12,020 bases of DNA from Baffinella frigidus (GCA_026770585.1 MU646502.1:527288-539307); one strand, 5' to 3'; positions 1-5,043 are shown, counted from the stretch's first letter. A program made the numbers and translations. The notes: generated by a model from the sequence alone, not told the origin.

Positions 1-58
1 TATATAATAAAAATCAATACTCGCCCAGTAATGAAGAAGTCAGGGCTGGGGGGGGGGG

Positions 59-182
59 TACCGGCTTTCGCGTGAAGGGTGCAAACTGCCTTGTGACGGC
101 CGCCATGCTAGGGTTAGGGTTTAGGGTCAATCTATACCGGCTTTCGCGTGAAGGGCGCAAACTGCCTTGTGACGGCCGCCAT
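59..182. repeat. 48-bp direct repeat pair, 76-bp period
   Basis: Positions 59-106 and 135-182 match at 47 of 48 bases and are separated by a short TTAGGG-like stretch. On the minus strand both read MAAVTRQFAPFTRKPV. The only difference is synonymous (GCA against GCG). The right copy is continuous with the exon-like island ending at 230. The left copy runs into a poly-G tract. Confidence 0.9.
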
Positions 183-230
183 ATCTTCGGCTAGCTGCGC
201 TGCCCCGCTTGCGGACACCTTCTCGCCCTC
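132..230 (-). CDS. candidate terminal exon, GEKVSASGAAQLAEDMA family, copy a
   Basis: Unrecognised product. On the minus strand a CAACCAG acceptor (AG at 231-232) is followed by 32 codons and a TAG at 132-134. It begins EGEKVSASGAAQLAEDMAA and ends VTRQFAPFTRKPV. Over the first 17 codons the three copies of this family (right ends 230, 476, 774) differ almost only at synonymous sites (GGC/GGT, GCA/GCG, GGG/GGC, CTA/CTG/TTA, GAT/GAC); the one replacement is Glu to Asp at the first codon. That pattern supports coding on this strand. After the ATGGCGGC segment this copy diverges from the other two, so it is chimeric or has a different 3' part. It may be the C-terminus of the minus-strand gene, or a decayed copy. 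Confidence 0.45.
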   Translation of the reverse strand, partial: EGEKVSASGAAQLAEDMAAVTRQFAPFTRKPV

Positions 231-314
231 CTGGTTGAGGGTTTGGGATTCAGGGCTGAAACCCCGCAGCCTCGCGCCCATCCTGCCCCCCATTTCATAT
301 GGAAATATATTGAA

Positions 315-413
315 TATAAACCGCTTTTTTGCTATCTTATGGGTGGTGTTCGCGATATGGTAAAGCTACGGAGAGGCAAAGATAGCATATCCCACACTTA
401 AGATCGCACAAAA
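315..413. mobile_element. foldback element, GCTATCTTA family, copy 1
   Basis: The left arm around 325-346 (TTTTTTGCTATCTTATGGGTGG) pairs imperfectly with the right arm around 391-410 (CCACACTTAAGATCGCAC). A related decayed copy is at about 625-709 and a much better one at 1610-1752. It could be a MITE or a foldback transposon remnant. No encoded protein is seen. Confidence 0.5.
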
Positions 414-476
414 CATCAGAGCCGCCATATCTTCGGCCAGCTGCGCTGCGCCGCTCGCGGACACCTTCTCACCCTC
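366..476 (-). CDS. candidate exon, GEKVSASGAAQLAEDMA family, copy b
   Basis: The acceptor AG is at 477-478 (CAACCAG). The frame reads EGEKVSASGAAQLAEDMAAL, then MFCAILSVGYAIFASP, and stops at TAG (366-368). Its 3' half lies inside the GCTATCTTA foldback sequence. The terminal CCG-TAG corresponds to CCG-CAG in the copy ending at 774. The first 18 codons are well supported by synonymous divergence. The rest may be intron or mobile-element sequence. Confidence 0.4.
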   Translation of the reverse strand, partial: EGEKVSASGAAQLAEDMAALMFCAILSVGYAIFASP

Positions 477-618
477 CTGGTTGAGGGTTTGGGATTCAGG
501 GTTTAGAGTTGATGGTTTGGGGTTTATGGTTGAGGGTTTAGGATTTAGGGTTCAGGATTTCCCGCCGTGCCGCGCCCATCCTGTCCTCCATTTCATGTGG
601 AACCAGATTCAATTTAAA

Positions 619-774
619 TCACCTGCTCGCCCTCTTGTGGGTGGTTTTCGCGCTATGGTCAAGCTGCGGAGAGGCAAAGATAACAATGTTCACCCTTAAA
701 ATAGCACACAACATCAGAACCGCCATGTCTTCGGCTAACTGCGCTGCCCCGCTCGCGGACACCTTCTCGCCATC
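619..774 (-). CDS. candidate exon, GEKVSASGAAQLAEDMA family, copy c
   Basis: The acceptor AG is at 775-776 (AAATCAG). The frame starts DGEKVSASGAAQLAEDMAVL, continues MLCAILRVNIVIFASPQLDH and stays open for 51 codons to a TGA at 619. A CAG|GTGATT donor-like site lies just before that stop but in phase 2, unlike the other exons here. The true 3' boundary is therefore uncertain. The first 18 codons are conserved with the two copies to the left. Confidence 0.4.
   Translation of the reverse strand, partial: DGEKVSASGAAQLAEDMAVLMLCAILRVNIVIFASPQLDHSAKTTHKRASR
625..709. mobile_element. foldback element, GCTATCTTA family, copy 2 (decayed)
   Basis: GCTCGCCCTCTTGTGGGTGG on the left and TTCACCCTTAAAATAGCAC on the right form an imperfect inverted repeat. 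It occupies the same position in the tandem unit as the copy at 315-413. Confidence 0.4.
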
Positions 775-776
775 CT

Positions 777-906
777 GATTTAGGGTTTGGGTTTTAGGGG
801 TTACGGTTTAGGGTTTAGGGTTTAGGGTTTAGGGTTTAGGGTTTGGGGTTTCGGATTTCGGATTTCGGGTTTCGGGTTTCGGGTTTAGGGTGTAGGGTTT
901 AGGTAC
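777..906 (+). repeat. interstitial telomere-like array (TTTAGGG, TTTCGGG)
   Basis: Several perfect TTTAGGG units are followed by TTTGGGG and TTTCGGA/TTTCGGG variants in the same 7-base register. On the minus strand this would be an intron made of CCCTAAA units, lying between the islands at 907-942 and 619-774. Confidence 0.95.
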
Positions 907-942
907 CTGGACATGCTTGAAGAGGGAGGCGTCGATCTGCCC
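907..942 (-). CDS. candidate exon, QIDASLFKH family, interrupted copy
   Basis: On the minus strand TGTAG|GGG at 943-944 acts as a possible acceptor supplied by the minisatellite itself. It is followed by 12 codons, GQIDASLFKHVQ, then CAG|GTACCT as donor. It is in phase 0 and matches the 3' two thirds of the intact exon at 1298-1351. Differences are TCT to TCC (synonymous) and ATA to GTC (Ile to Val). The missing 5' third of the exon lies beyond the minisatellite at 1069-1088. Confidence 0.5.
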
Positions 943-1067
943 CTACACCCTACACCCTGCACCCTGCACCCTGCACCCTGCACCCTGCACCCTACGCCCT
1001 ACACCCTATAGTACACCCTACACCCTACACCCTACACCCTACACCCTACACCCTACACGCTCCCAAA
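943..1067 (-). repeat. CCCTACA/CCCTGCA minisatellite inserted in an exon copy
   Basis: There are about 16 heptamer units reading TGTAGGG or TGCAGGG on the minus strand. The array separates GATCTGCCCC on its left from CCCCGCAGCCTCGCGCC on its right. In the intact copy at 1298-1351 these are adjacent (GATCTGCCCTGCAGCGTCG). It is therefore an insertion of about 125 bp. Confidence 0.85.
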
Positions 1068-1068
1068 C

Positions 1069-1088
1069 CCCGCAGCCTCGCGCCACAC
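1069..1088 (-). pseudogene. 5' fragment of the interrupted VWRDAAG exon
   Basis: On the minus strand this reads VWREAA, against VWRDAA in the intact exon. The AG acceptor is lost (GCG precedes GTG TGG). It is followed directly by GGGTTTGGGAG and the minisatellite. Confidence 0.5.
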
Positions 1089-1190
1089 CCGCCCCAAACG
1101 TGTGTGGTACACACATAAACCGGAAGATGTTTACAAGTATTTTACTCTTTTTAATACTGCCTTTGTACCGTTTCACGTTGTTTTCACAAT

Positions 1191-1242
1191 GCAAAACTTT
1201 ACATTGTTTTTGCGATGTAAAACTTTACATTGTTTTTACAAT
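1191..1242. repeat. 26-bp tandem repeat, two copies, with hairpin potential
   Basis: Copies 1191-1216 and 1217-1242 each begin GYAAAACTTTACATT and can fold back on GTTTTTRC. The first copy pairs GC with GC at the stem end, while the second pairs GT with AC. Both stem-end positions changed together. Confidence 0.8.
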
Positions 1243-1297
1243 AATAAACTATGCCGAAAACGTGTTGTAAACTGCTGGATTTGGTGCAGAAGGGAAC

Positions 1298-1351
1298 CTG
1301 GATATGCTTGAAGAGAGAGGCGTCGATCTGCCCTGCAGCGTCGCGCCACAC
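1298..1351 (-). CDS. candidate exon VWRDAAGQIDASLFKHIQ, intact
   Basis: Unrecognised product. On the minus strand the acceptor GCATGGCAG|GTG (AG at 1352-1353) is followed by 18 codons and a CCAG|GTTCCC donor (GT at 1296-1297). The exon is 54 bp, phase 0 at both ends and stop-free. A second copy at 907-1088 is broken by a minisatellite. The two share frame and differ mainly by synonymous or conservative changes. Most exon islands in this window end in CAG or GAG before GT. Confidence 0.55.
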
Positions 1352-1359
1352 CTGCCATG

Positions 1360-1610
1360 CGAAAATTTTAATATTTGACGACCAATTAATTTATGAGAAT
1401 CATTTCATTTATGATGATCTCATATTTTTTTGGTGATAATCTAATCTATTTTTTTGAGTGATAATCTAATCATTTGTTGGTGATAATTATATTATTTATG
1501 ATAATAATTTAATTTACCACGTAAAGCGACTTCCGGGATTCGTGTAAAGCGGCTTCCTTGATATGCAGAAGGGGCCATGAAAGGGCACACGTGAGAATTT
1601 CATAGGCGAG
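1360..1610. other. AT-rich stretch with short tandem repeats
   Basis: No gene is seen. TGATAATCTAATC occurs at 1434 and 1459 and a related TGATAATTATATT at 1481, a loose period of 22-25 bp. A second pair is GTAAAGCGACTTCC (1521) and GTAAAGCGGCTTCC (1544), period 23. Confidence 0.7.
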
Positions 1611-1752
1611 GCCACTCAATCTAAACCGTGTTTTTGCTATCTTGGGATGGTTTTTCTCCTATATTAAAGCTATGTCGAAGCTAATATAGCAAAATAAGAG
1701 AGACACCAACCACCCTTAAGATAGCATAAAAAGCGATTTGAATTGAGTGGCC
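1610..1752. mobile_element. foldback element, GCTATCTTA family, best copy
   Basis: This is an almost fully palindromic segment of about 143 bp. The outer arms GGCCACTCAAT (1610-1620) and ATTGAGTGGCC (1742-1752) are perfect 11-mers. Inside them, TTTTTGCTATCTTGGGATGG opposes CCACCCTTAAGATAGCATAAAAA, and the centre is AAAGCTATGTCGAAGCT. The flanks share CACACGTG-GAATT (1587-1600 and 1754-1767), a possible short target duplication. Confidence 0.65.
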
Positions 1753-1775
1753 ACACACGTGGGAATTCCCCAGAC

Positions 1776-1918
1776 GTTCGTTCCCGAGATTTGTACCAGA
1801 TTTGATCCAGCAACACGCCAAAAGTTGATAGCACAGAACTGTCGGTTCCTGAGATTTGTACCAGATTGTACAAGCAACACGCCAACAGCGCAGAACCACA
1901 ACAATTTGTACCACATAA
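1776..1918. repeat. 65-bp tandem repeat, 2 copies plus a partial third
   Basis: GAGATTTGTACCAGAT at 1786 and 1851 starts two units containing CAACACGCCAA and AGCACAGAAC/GCGCAGAACC. AATTTGTACCACAT near 1903 starts a third. ORFs in both directions here are a by-product of the repeat and show no coding signal that I can see. Confidence 0.8.
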
Positions 1919-1970
1919 CACTCTTAAAGCGAAACGTTGCGTTGTGAAATAGGTTTGGTGCTGGCGGGAA

Positions 1971-2111
1971 CCTAGCTCTGCTTCACTGGAGATAACCGAC
2001 TATTCCCAAGTTGACATACTGGATTTGCGAAACGAACCCGTCAACTTTGGAGCGGAAACGAGCCCGGGCCCACCGAATCGGTGAGCCCAAATAGACTGAG
2101 ACAGAGCTAGG
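1971..2111. mobile_element. MITE-like nested palindrome with AAGTTGAC core
   Basis: The outer ends CCTAGCTCTG (1971-1980) and CAGAGCTAGG (2102-2111) are a perfect 10-bp inverted repeat. Inside sits AAGTTGAC (2008-2015), a 24-nt spacer and GTCAACTT (2040-2047). A second core follows at 2153-2192, and a third at 5253-5292 with the same CTAGCTCTGTCTCA end nearby. Confidence 0.6.
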
Positions 2112-2152
2112 GGCTGCACCGTGTGCCTCAGTCGGCTTAGCGGACTATTCTT

Positions 2153-2192
2153 AAGTTGACAAGCTGGGTTCGCGGTACTGATTCGTCAACTT
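2153..2192. repeat. AAGTTGAC-N24-GTCAACTT palindrome, second core
   Basis: Arms of 8 bp at 2153-2160 and 2185-2192 are separated by exactly 24 nt of sequence unlike the other two spacers in detail. On the minus strand it lies just downstream of the donor at 2201-2202, so inside a predicted intron. Confidence 0.7.
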
Positions 2193-2202
2193 TTGAGGGA
2201 AC

Positions 2203-2268
2203 CTGGGCGAGCGCCGCGGGAGGAAGGTGGGTGCGCGAAATGTGGAGGGATGCACGCAGCCCGCCCAC
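2203..2268 (-). CDS. candidate exon VGGLRASLHISRTHL..., single copy
   Basis: On the minus strand the acceptor GTGTCGGCAG|GTG (AG at 2269-2270) precedes 22 codons. They begin VGGLRASLHISRTHLP and end PAALAQ, followed by CGCCCAG|GTTCCC. It is 66 bp, phase 0-0 and stop-free. No second copy is seen in the window, so there is no divergence evidence. Support comes only from splice signals, length and resemblance to neighbours. Confidence 0.4.
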
Positions 2269-2280
2269 CTGCCGACACGG

Positions 2281-2426
2281 TTAGGGTTTAGGGTTTAGGG
2301 TTTAGGGTTTAGGGTTTGGGGTTTGGGGTTTGGGGTTTGGGGTTTGGGGTTTGGGGTTTGGGGTTCAGGGTTTCGGGTCTAGGATTTAGGGTTTAGGGTT
2401 TAGGGTCTAGGGTTTAGGGTTCAGGG
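2281..2426 (+). repeat. interstitial telomere-like array (TTTAGGG then TTTGGGG)
   Basis: Five TTTAGGG units pass into seven TTTGGGG units and then mixed variants without losing register. This looks like homogenisation of a variant unit inside an old array. Confidence 0.95.
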
Positions 2427-2656
2427 GAGGAGTTGCTTTACAACCTCGTCCTGCCAGACAGCACGCCTTTTGACTAAAACGACACCTTTTGTACCGGGAC
2501 GGGGACAAGACAGGGCCGGATTAGTACCAGGAAAGGGTGGGAACACTGAACAGTGGTACCACTCGAATCAGTTCCTCCATTTGAAATCGCCAATTTGTAC
2601 AGGTAAAGCATTCAGGGTGTAGGGAGAGAGACCGCGTCGATAATGGCGGGCGAGAC
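2427..2656. other. unique-looking sequence, no gene recognised
   Basis: This is non-repetitive sequence between arrays. On the minus strand it contains a donor-like GACGAG|GTTGTAAAG at about 2449-2460 preceded by codons AVWQDE. No in-phase acceptor was found, so I do not call an exon. Confidence 0.3.
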
Positions 2657-2710
2657 TTCTGGGAGGGGGATTGCCGCGCGGTCCCGCACTGCCTCTGTCC
2701 ACAGCCGCCC
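2657..2710 (-). CDS. candidate exon GRLWTEAVRDRAAIPLPE
   Basis: On the minus strand the acceptor CCGCAG|GGG (AG at 2711-2712) precedes 18 codons and CCAGAA|GTCTCG. It is 54 bp, phase 0-0. A second copy at 2873-2908 reads GLLWTEAVRDRA and then degenerates. The EAVRDR motif also occurs in the exon at 8405-8464 (LEAVRDRRAFAKQ), but that may be chance similarity of short charged helices. Confidence 0.45.
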
Positions 2711-2744
2711 CTGCGGATTCGGGTGGAGGGGTTAGGGATTTAGG

Positions 2745-2855
2745 GTTCATTGTTTGCTGTTTATTATTTATCATTTATTATTTATTGTTTATGCTATATT
2801 GTTTATGCTTTATTATTTTATTATTTTTCATGGTTTATTGTTTATGGTTAGGGTT
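2745..2855 (+). repeat. AT-rich heptamer array (TTTATTA, TTTATTG, TTTATGC)
   Basis: A 7-base periodic T-rich tract in which the AGGG part of the telomere-like unit is replaced by ATTA, ATTG or ATGC. It sits between ordinary TTTAGGG-type units at each end. The plus-strand ORF across it gives a meaningless Leu/Phe/Tyr run. Confidence 0.8.
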
Positions 2856-2872
2856 TAGTGTACGCCCCCCCC

Positions 2873-2908
2873 GGCGCGGTCCCGCACTGCCTCTGTCCAC
2901 AGCAGCCC
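2873..2908 (-). pseudogene. truncated copy of the LWTEAVRDRA exon
   Basis: The acceptor CCTGCAG is intact (AG at 2909-2910) and twelve codons GLLWTEAVRDRA match the exon at 2657-2710, 198 bp away. The rest is replaced by a poly-G run and heptamer sequence, so the donor is lost. Confidence 0.6.
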
Positions 2909-2914
2909 CTGCAG

Positions 2915-3298
2915 GTTCGGGTTTAGGGTTTAGGGTTTCGGGTTTAGGGTTTAGGGTTTCGGGTTTGGGGTTCCGGATTTCGGGTTTAGGGCTTAGGGTT
3001 TGGGATTAGGGTCTAGAGGGTTTAGAGGGTTCAGAGAGGGTTGAGTGGGTGTAGATAGTTCAGAGGGTTCGGATGGTGTAGAGGGTTTGGAGGGATTAGT
3101 GAGGGTTCAGGGTTACAAGGCGTGACCTGAGGGCGGTAATCGGCAGACGCTTTTAGGTTTTAAGGTTTAGGGTTTGGGGTTTAGGGTTCAGGGTTTAGGG
3201 TTGAGGGGTTAGGATTTAGGGTTTCACGTTTCAGGCTCAGGGTTTAGGGTTTGGGGTTTAGGGTTTAGGGTTTAGGGTTTAGGGTATAGGGTTTAGAG
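2915..3298 (+). repeat. telomere-like arrays with 9-10-bp variants
   Basis: TTTAGGG, TTTCGGG and TTTGGGG units are followed at about 3012-3110 by longer units of the type GGTTTAGAG and GTTCAGAG. A second array runs from 3155 to 3298. A 24-bp exon fragment at 3127-3150 separates the two. Confidence 0.9.
3127..3150 (-). pseudogene. 3' fragment of the ADASADYRPQ exon
   Basis: On the minus strand ASADYRPQ is followed by an intact CCTCAG|GTCACG donor. GAT/GAC and CCT/CCC are synonymous relative to the full copies. The 5' part is replaced by heptamer array. Confidence 0.65.
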
Positions 3299-3345
3299 GC
3301 GTCGCCTCCGCCTGGGGTGAGTTTGGGCTAAGGGCGACAAAACAC

Positions 3346-3393
3346 CTGGGGGCTGTAGTCGGCAGACGCGCCCGCGAGATCCTGGGAGATCAT
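3346..3393 (-). pseudogene. 5'-truncated copy of the AISQDLADASADY exon
   Basis: The minus strand reads MISQDLAGASADYSPQ and ends CCCCCAG|GTGTTT. The first part of the exon and its acceptor are deleted. The sequence jumps directly into the TTACTACAC element that, in the next unit, lies beyond the exon. Confidence 0.6.
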
Positions 3394-3394
3394 A

Positions 3395-3478
3395 TTACTA
3401 CACGAATGCTGACATATTAATACACAAATGCTGACATATGTCAGCATTTGCTGACATATGCTGACATATAGTGTCGTA
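3395..3478. mobile_element. TTACTACAC/TGCTGACA palindromic element, copy 1
   Basis: It starts TTACTACACGAATGCTGACA and ends in a decayed ATAGTGTCGTAA. The interior has a perfect 26-bp palindrome at 3425-3450 centred on CATATG with TGCTGACA arms, plus further TGCTGACATA repeats. It sits between two copies of the same exon, so inside a predicted intron. Confidence 0.7.
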
Positions 3479-3501
3479 AGTTTCGTTGATTCCAGGGTGA
3501 C

Positions 3502-3570
3502 CTGGGGGCAGTAGTCGGCAGACGCGTCCGCGAGATCCTGAGAGATCGCGCGCGCGACCGCCTTGTGGCA
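3502..3570 (-). CDS. candidate exon CHK-AVARAISQDLADASADYCPQ
   Basis: Unrecognised product. On the minus strand the acceptor is TAGTAAAG|TGC (AG at 3571-3572). There are 23 codons and a CCCCCAG|GTCACC donor. It is 69 bp, phase 0-0, and identical in length to the copy at 3711-3779. The two differ at four codons (CAC/CAA, AAG/AAC, TCT/TCC, TGC/CGC). The intron separating them (3571-3710, 140 nt) is almost entirely the TTACTACAC element. Confidence 0.55.
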
Positions 3571-3572
3571 CT

Positions 3573-3688
3573 TTACTACACATATTACTACACGAATGCT
3601 GACATACTATTACAAAAATGCTGACATGTGTCAGCGTTTGCTGACGTATGTCAGCATTTGCTGACGACTGTCAGCATGTGTGTAGTAA
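3573..3688. mobile_element. TTACTACAC/TGCTGACA palindromic element, copy 2
   Basis: The left end TTACTACACGAATGCTGACA (3585-3604) and right end TGTCAGCATGTGTGTAGTAA (3669-3688) are inverted with 18 of 20 bases matching. TTACTACAC is doubled on the left (3573 and 3585). The interior carries GCTGACGTATGTCAGC and GCTGACGACTGTCAGC dyads. It is MITE-like, with no coding capacity. Confidence 0.75.
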
Positions 3689-3710
3689 GGTTCGCTGATT
3701 CCAGGATCAC

Positions 3711-3779
3711 CTGGGGGCGGTAGTCGGCAGACGCGTCCGCGAGATCCTGGGAGATCGCGCGCGCGACCGCGTTTTGGCA
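3711..3779 (-). CDS. candidate exon CQN-AVARAISQDLADASADYRPQ, best copy
   Basis: On the minus strand the acceptor is CCCGAAACACAG|TGC (AG at 3780-3781). There are 23 codons and a CCCCCAG|GTGATC donor (GT at 3709-3710). It is 69 bp, phase 0-0. GC at third positions is very high (GCG, GTC, CGC, ATC, CTC). Upstream on the minus strand lies the heptamer array at 3782-4052, which would supply the pyrimidine-rich intron end. Three further full or partial copies lie to the left. Confidence 0.6.
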
Positions 3780-3781
3780 CT

Positions 3782-4052
3782 GTGTTTCGGGTTTGGGGTT
3801 TGGGGTTTGGGGTTTGGGGTTTGGGGTTTGGGGTTTGGGGTCTAGGGTTTAGGGTTTAGAGTTTAGAGTTTAGGGTCTTGTGTTTAGGGTTTTGGGTTTT
3901 GGGTTTGGGGTTTGGGGTTTAGGGTTTCGGGTTTCGGGTTTACGATTTAGGGTTTAGGGTTTAGGGGTTAGGGTTTAGAGGTGGGGGTTTAGTTAGGGTT
4001 TAGGGTTTAGGGTTTAGGGTTTAGGGTTCAGGGTTCAGGGGCAGGGGATTAG
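3782..4052 (+). repeat. telomere-like array dominated by TTTGGGG then TTTAGGG
   Basis: It starts with a homogeneous TTTGGGG run (about 3788-3842), followed by mixed TTTAGAG, TTTTGGG, TTTCGGG and TTTAGGG units. Confidence 0.95.
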
Positions 4053-4108
4053 TTAGGGTTGGAGGTATGGGTGACCAGGTTCTGGCACTGCGAATAACAG
4101 GCCCGGTT

Positions 4109-4176
4109 CAGTCAACTATTATTTTTAGTTAACCGCAGTCAACTACAACGGCCGGTTTGGTACCAGGGCGTTGACT
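4109..4176. repeat. cluster of GTCAACT / GTTGACT words
   Basis: GTCAACT occurs at 4111 and 4138. AGTCAAC (4137-4143) opposes GTTGACT (4170-4176) across a 26-nt spacer that contains GGTTTGGTACCAGG. It is related in sequence to the AAGTTGAC family but in the opposite arm orientation. Confidence 0.5.
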
Positions 4177-4232
4177 AAACCGCGCAAATTTCGTGGGGGA
4201 AGCGAAGATTCGTCAACTGCGATGGGCCTCGC

Positions 4233-4310
4233 CTGGCGCGCCAGGGCCGAAAACTCGACGTGCAAATCCTGGAAGACCCCTTCCTCTTCCGCGACGTCGC
4301 CCCCCTCGGC
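4233..4310 (-). CDS. candidate exon AEGGDVAEEE-GVFQDLHVEFSALARQ
   Basis: On the minus strand the acceptor GCATAG|GCC (AG at 4311-4312) precedes 26 codons. They begin AEGGDVAEEE and continue GVFQDLHVEFSALARQ. The exon ends CGCCAG|GCGAGG, which would be a GC donor. It is 78 bp, phase 0-0. The 3' end lies in a perfect 14-bp palindrome, CCTGGCGCGCCAGG. The longer minus-strand ORF over this area (4175-4708) is in another frame and is rejected. Confidence 0.5.
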
Positions 4311-4454
4311 CTATGCATTTTCGTGGTTCTAAAGAATTTCTCGGTACAAAGACATATTATCAACCGAAATTTTGACATCTTTTCAAGCGATATTTTAACC
4401 GGATGTTCGGTCGAGATCTCAGCAAACCCACTGTGTGGAGGGTTTGGGACTCGC
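4311..4454. mobile_element. CCACACAGT-family element filling a 144-nt predicted intron
   Basis: CCCACTGTGTGG at 4427-4438 is one terminus. The body (GGTACAAAGACATATTATCAACCG and onward, about 4352-4385) is a diverged copy of 4872-4910. It lies exactly between two exon copies, and the opposite terminus is not recognisable. Confidence 0.55.
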
Positions 4455-4523
4455 CTGGCGCGCCAGGGCCGAAAACTCGACGTGCGAATCCTGGAAGACT
4501 CCTTCCTCATCCGCGTCACCCCC
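4455..4523 (-). CDS. candidate exon GGDADEE-GVFQDSHVEFSALARQ
   Basis: On the minus strand the acceptor GGAAGCAG|GGG (AG at 4524-4525) precedes 23 codons, ending GVFQDSHVEFSALARQ and CGCCAG|GCGAGT. It is 69 bp, phase 0-0, with the same GC-type donor as the copy 222 bp to the left. The core differs by GGA/GGG (synonymous) and TTG/TCG (Leu/Ser). Confidence 0.5.
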
Positions 4524-4657
4524 CTGCTTCCGACACAACGCTCGTGAGATGGCAGCCCAGAAACCCAGTCAACATTCGTCCGGGGCAGCCTTGCCCGCAG
4601 GGACCTACATCGGAAGGAGCAACGCCACACAGCGGACTTCGAAGGGATTTTGAATAA

Positions 4658-4735
4658 CCCATAAGCGATAAGACCGAGGACCCTACGGTAGGCAATCCGT
4701 AGGGACATATGGGGAGGTTCCTACGGATAAGGAAA
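4658..4735. repeat. dispersed repeat with CCCTACGG/CCGTAGGG hairpin, copy 1
   Basis: CCCTACGG (4681-4688), 8 nt, CCGTAGGG (4697-4704) inside a segment running from AAGCGATAAGACC to CTACGGATAAGG. A second copy is at 10992-11068, more than 6 kb away, with about 85 percent identity by eye. Both lie in predicted introns. Confidence 0.75.
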
Positions 4736-4773
4736 CGAAAAATGGGTTAGATTTGACGATTTTGTTCCTGTGT

Positions 4774-4943
4774 AGCCCACTGTGTGGGTACCTGCAGCGA
4801 GAAAAGGACAGAAACCACACAGTGGGCTTCGCACATCGACCCATTTATGTTCTAATTGGGAATTGCGTGGTCCAAAGGCATATAATTAAACCGACTTTTC
4901 GACCAGATTTTCGGGCGAAACCTCCTTGAATCCAACTGTGTGG
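4774..4943. mobile_element. CCACACAGT-family inverted repeat element
   Basis: AGCCCACTGTGTGG (4774-4787) and CCACACAGTGGGCT (4815-4828) are a perfect 14-bp inverted repeat. CCAACTGTGTGG (4932-4943) is a third terminus, so 4815-4943 could be one element of about 129 bp. The loop at 4788-4814 contains CCTGCAGCGA, the 3' end of the VVASARYC exon family, an exon fragment carried between the arms. Confidence 0.55.
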
Positions 4944-4969
4944 AAACCAAATGTGTGGAGCGAAGATAC

Positions 4970-5043
4970 CTGCAGCGACAGGATCACCGGAGACTCGGCA
5001 ACTTTCTCTAGTATCTTGCAGAGGCCACCACGGCTCACAGCAC
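4970..5043 (-). pseudogene. decayed copy of the EVLCAVVASARYC exon
   Basis: Acceptor (TTTGGAG|GTG) and donor (CTGCAG|GTATCT) are both kept. The interior is 74 bp, not divisible by three, with an in-frame TGA after GTG CTG and an internal deletion in the YCIAALEE part. Confidence 0.65.

Larger units (their letters stand above)
176..790. repeat. three tandem units of about 250-300 bp
   Basis: The units contain, in order, the GEKVSASG island, a heptamer stretch with GGTTTGGGATTCAGGG, a CATTTCATRTGG segment and a foldback core. Equivalent points are 230, 476 and 774 (spacings 246 and 298). The third unit is cut short by the heptamer array that follows. Divergence of roughly 10-20 percent by eye indicates old duplications. 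Confidence 0.8.

Noticed and set aside
777-906. True chromosome end or subtelomere terminus
   Set aside because: Arrays are short, degenerate, present in both orientations and separated by coding-like islands throughout the window.
917-1270. 117-codon plus-strand ORF rich in TLHPAPC / TPY
   Set aside because: It is the translation of the CCCTACA/CCCTGCA minisatellite. The conserved frame of the flanking islands is on the other strand.
1670-1947. Overlapping ORFs of 66-83 codons on both strands
   Set aside because: They arise from a 65-bp tandem repeat and a foldback. Copies are not frame-consistent and show no synonymous bias.
2671-3009. Plus-strand ORF with a hydrophobic stretch resembling a membrane segment
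   Set aside because: The hydrophobic run comes from the TTTATTA heptamer tract and has no counterpart between repeat copies.
3395-3710. CRISPR-like array of TGCTGACA repeats
   Set aside because: Repeats are palindromic parts of one inverted-repeat element with irregular spacing, in clearly eukaryotic sequence.
4175-4708. 177-codon minus-strand ORF with an internal 74-codon repeat
   Set aside because: The repeat is the duplicated exon read in a different frame (Arg/Ser-rich). The frame with in-phase splice sites gives GVFQDLHVEFSALARQ and exact 78 and 69 bp exons.
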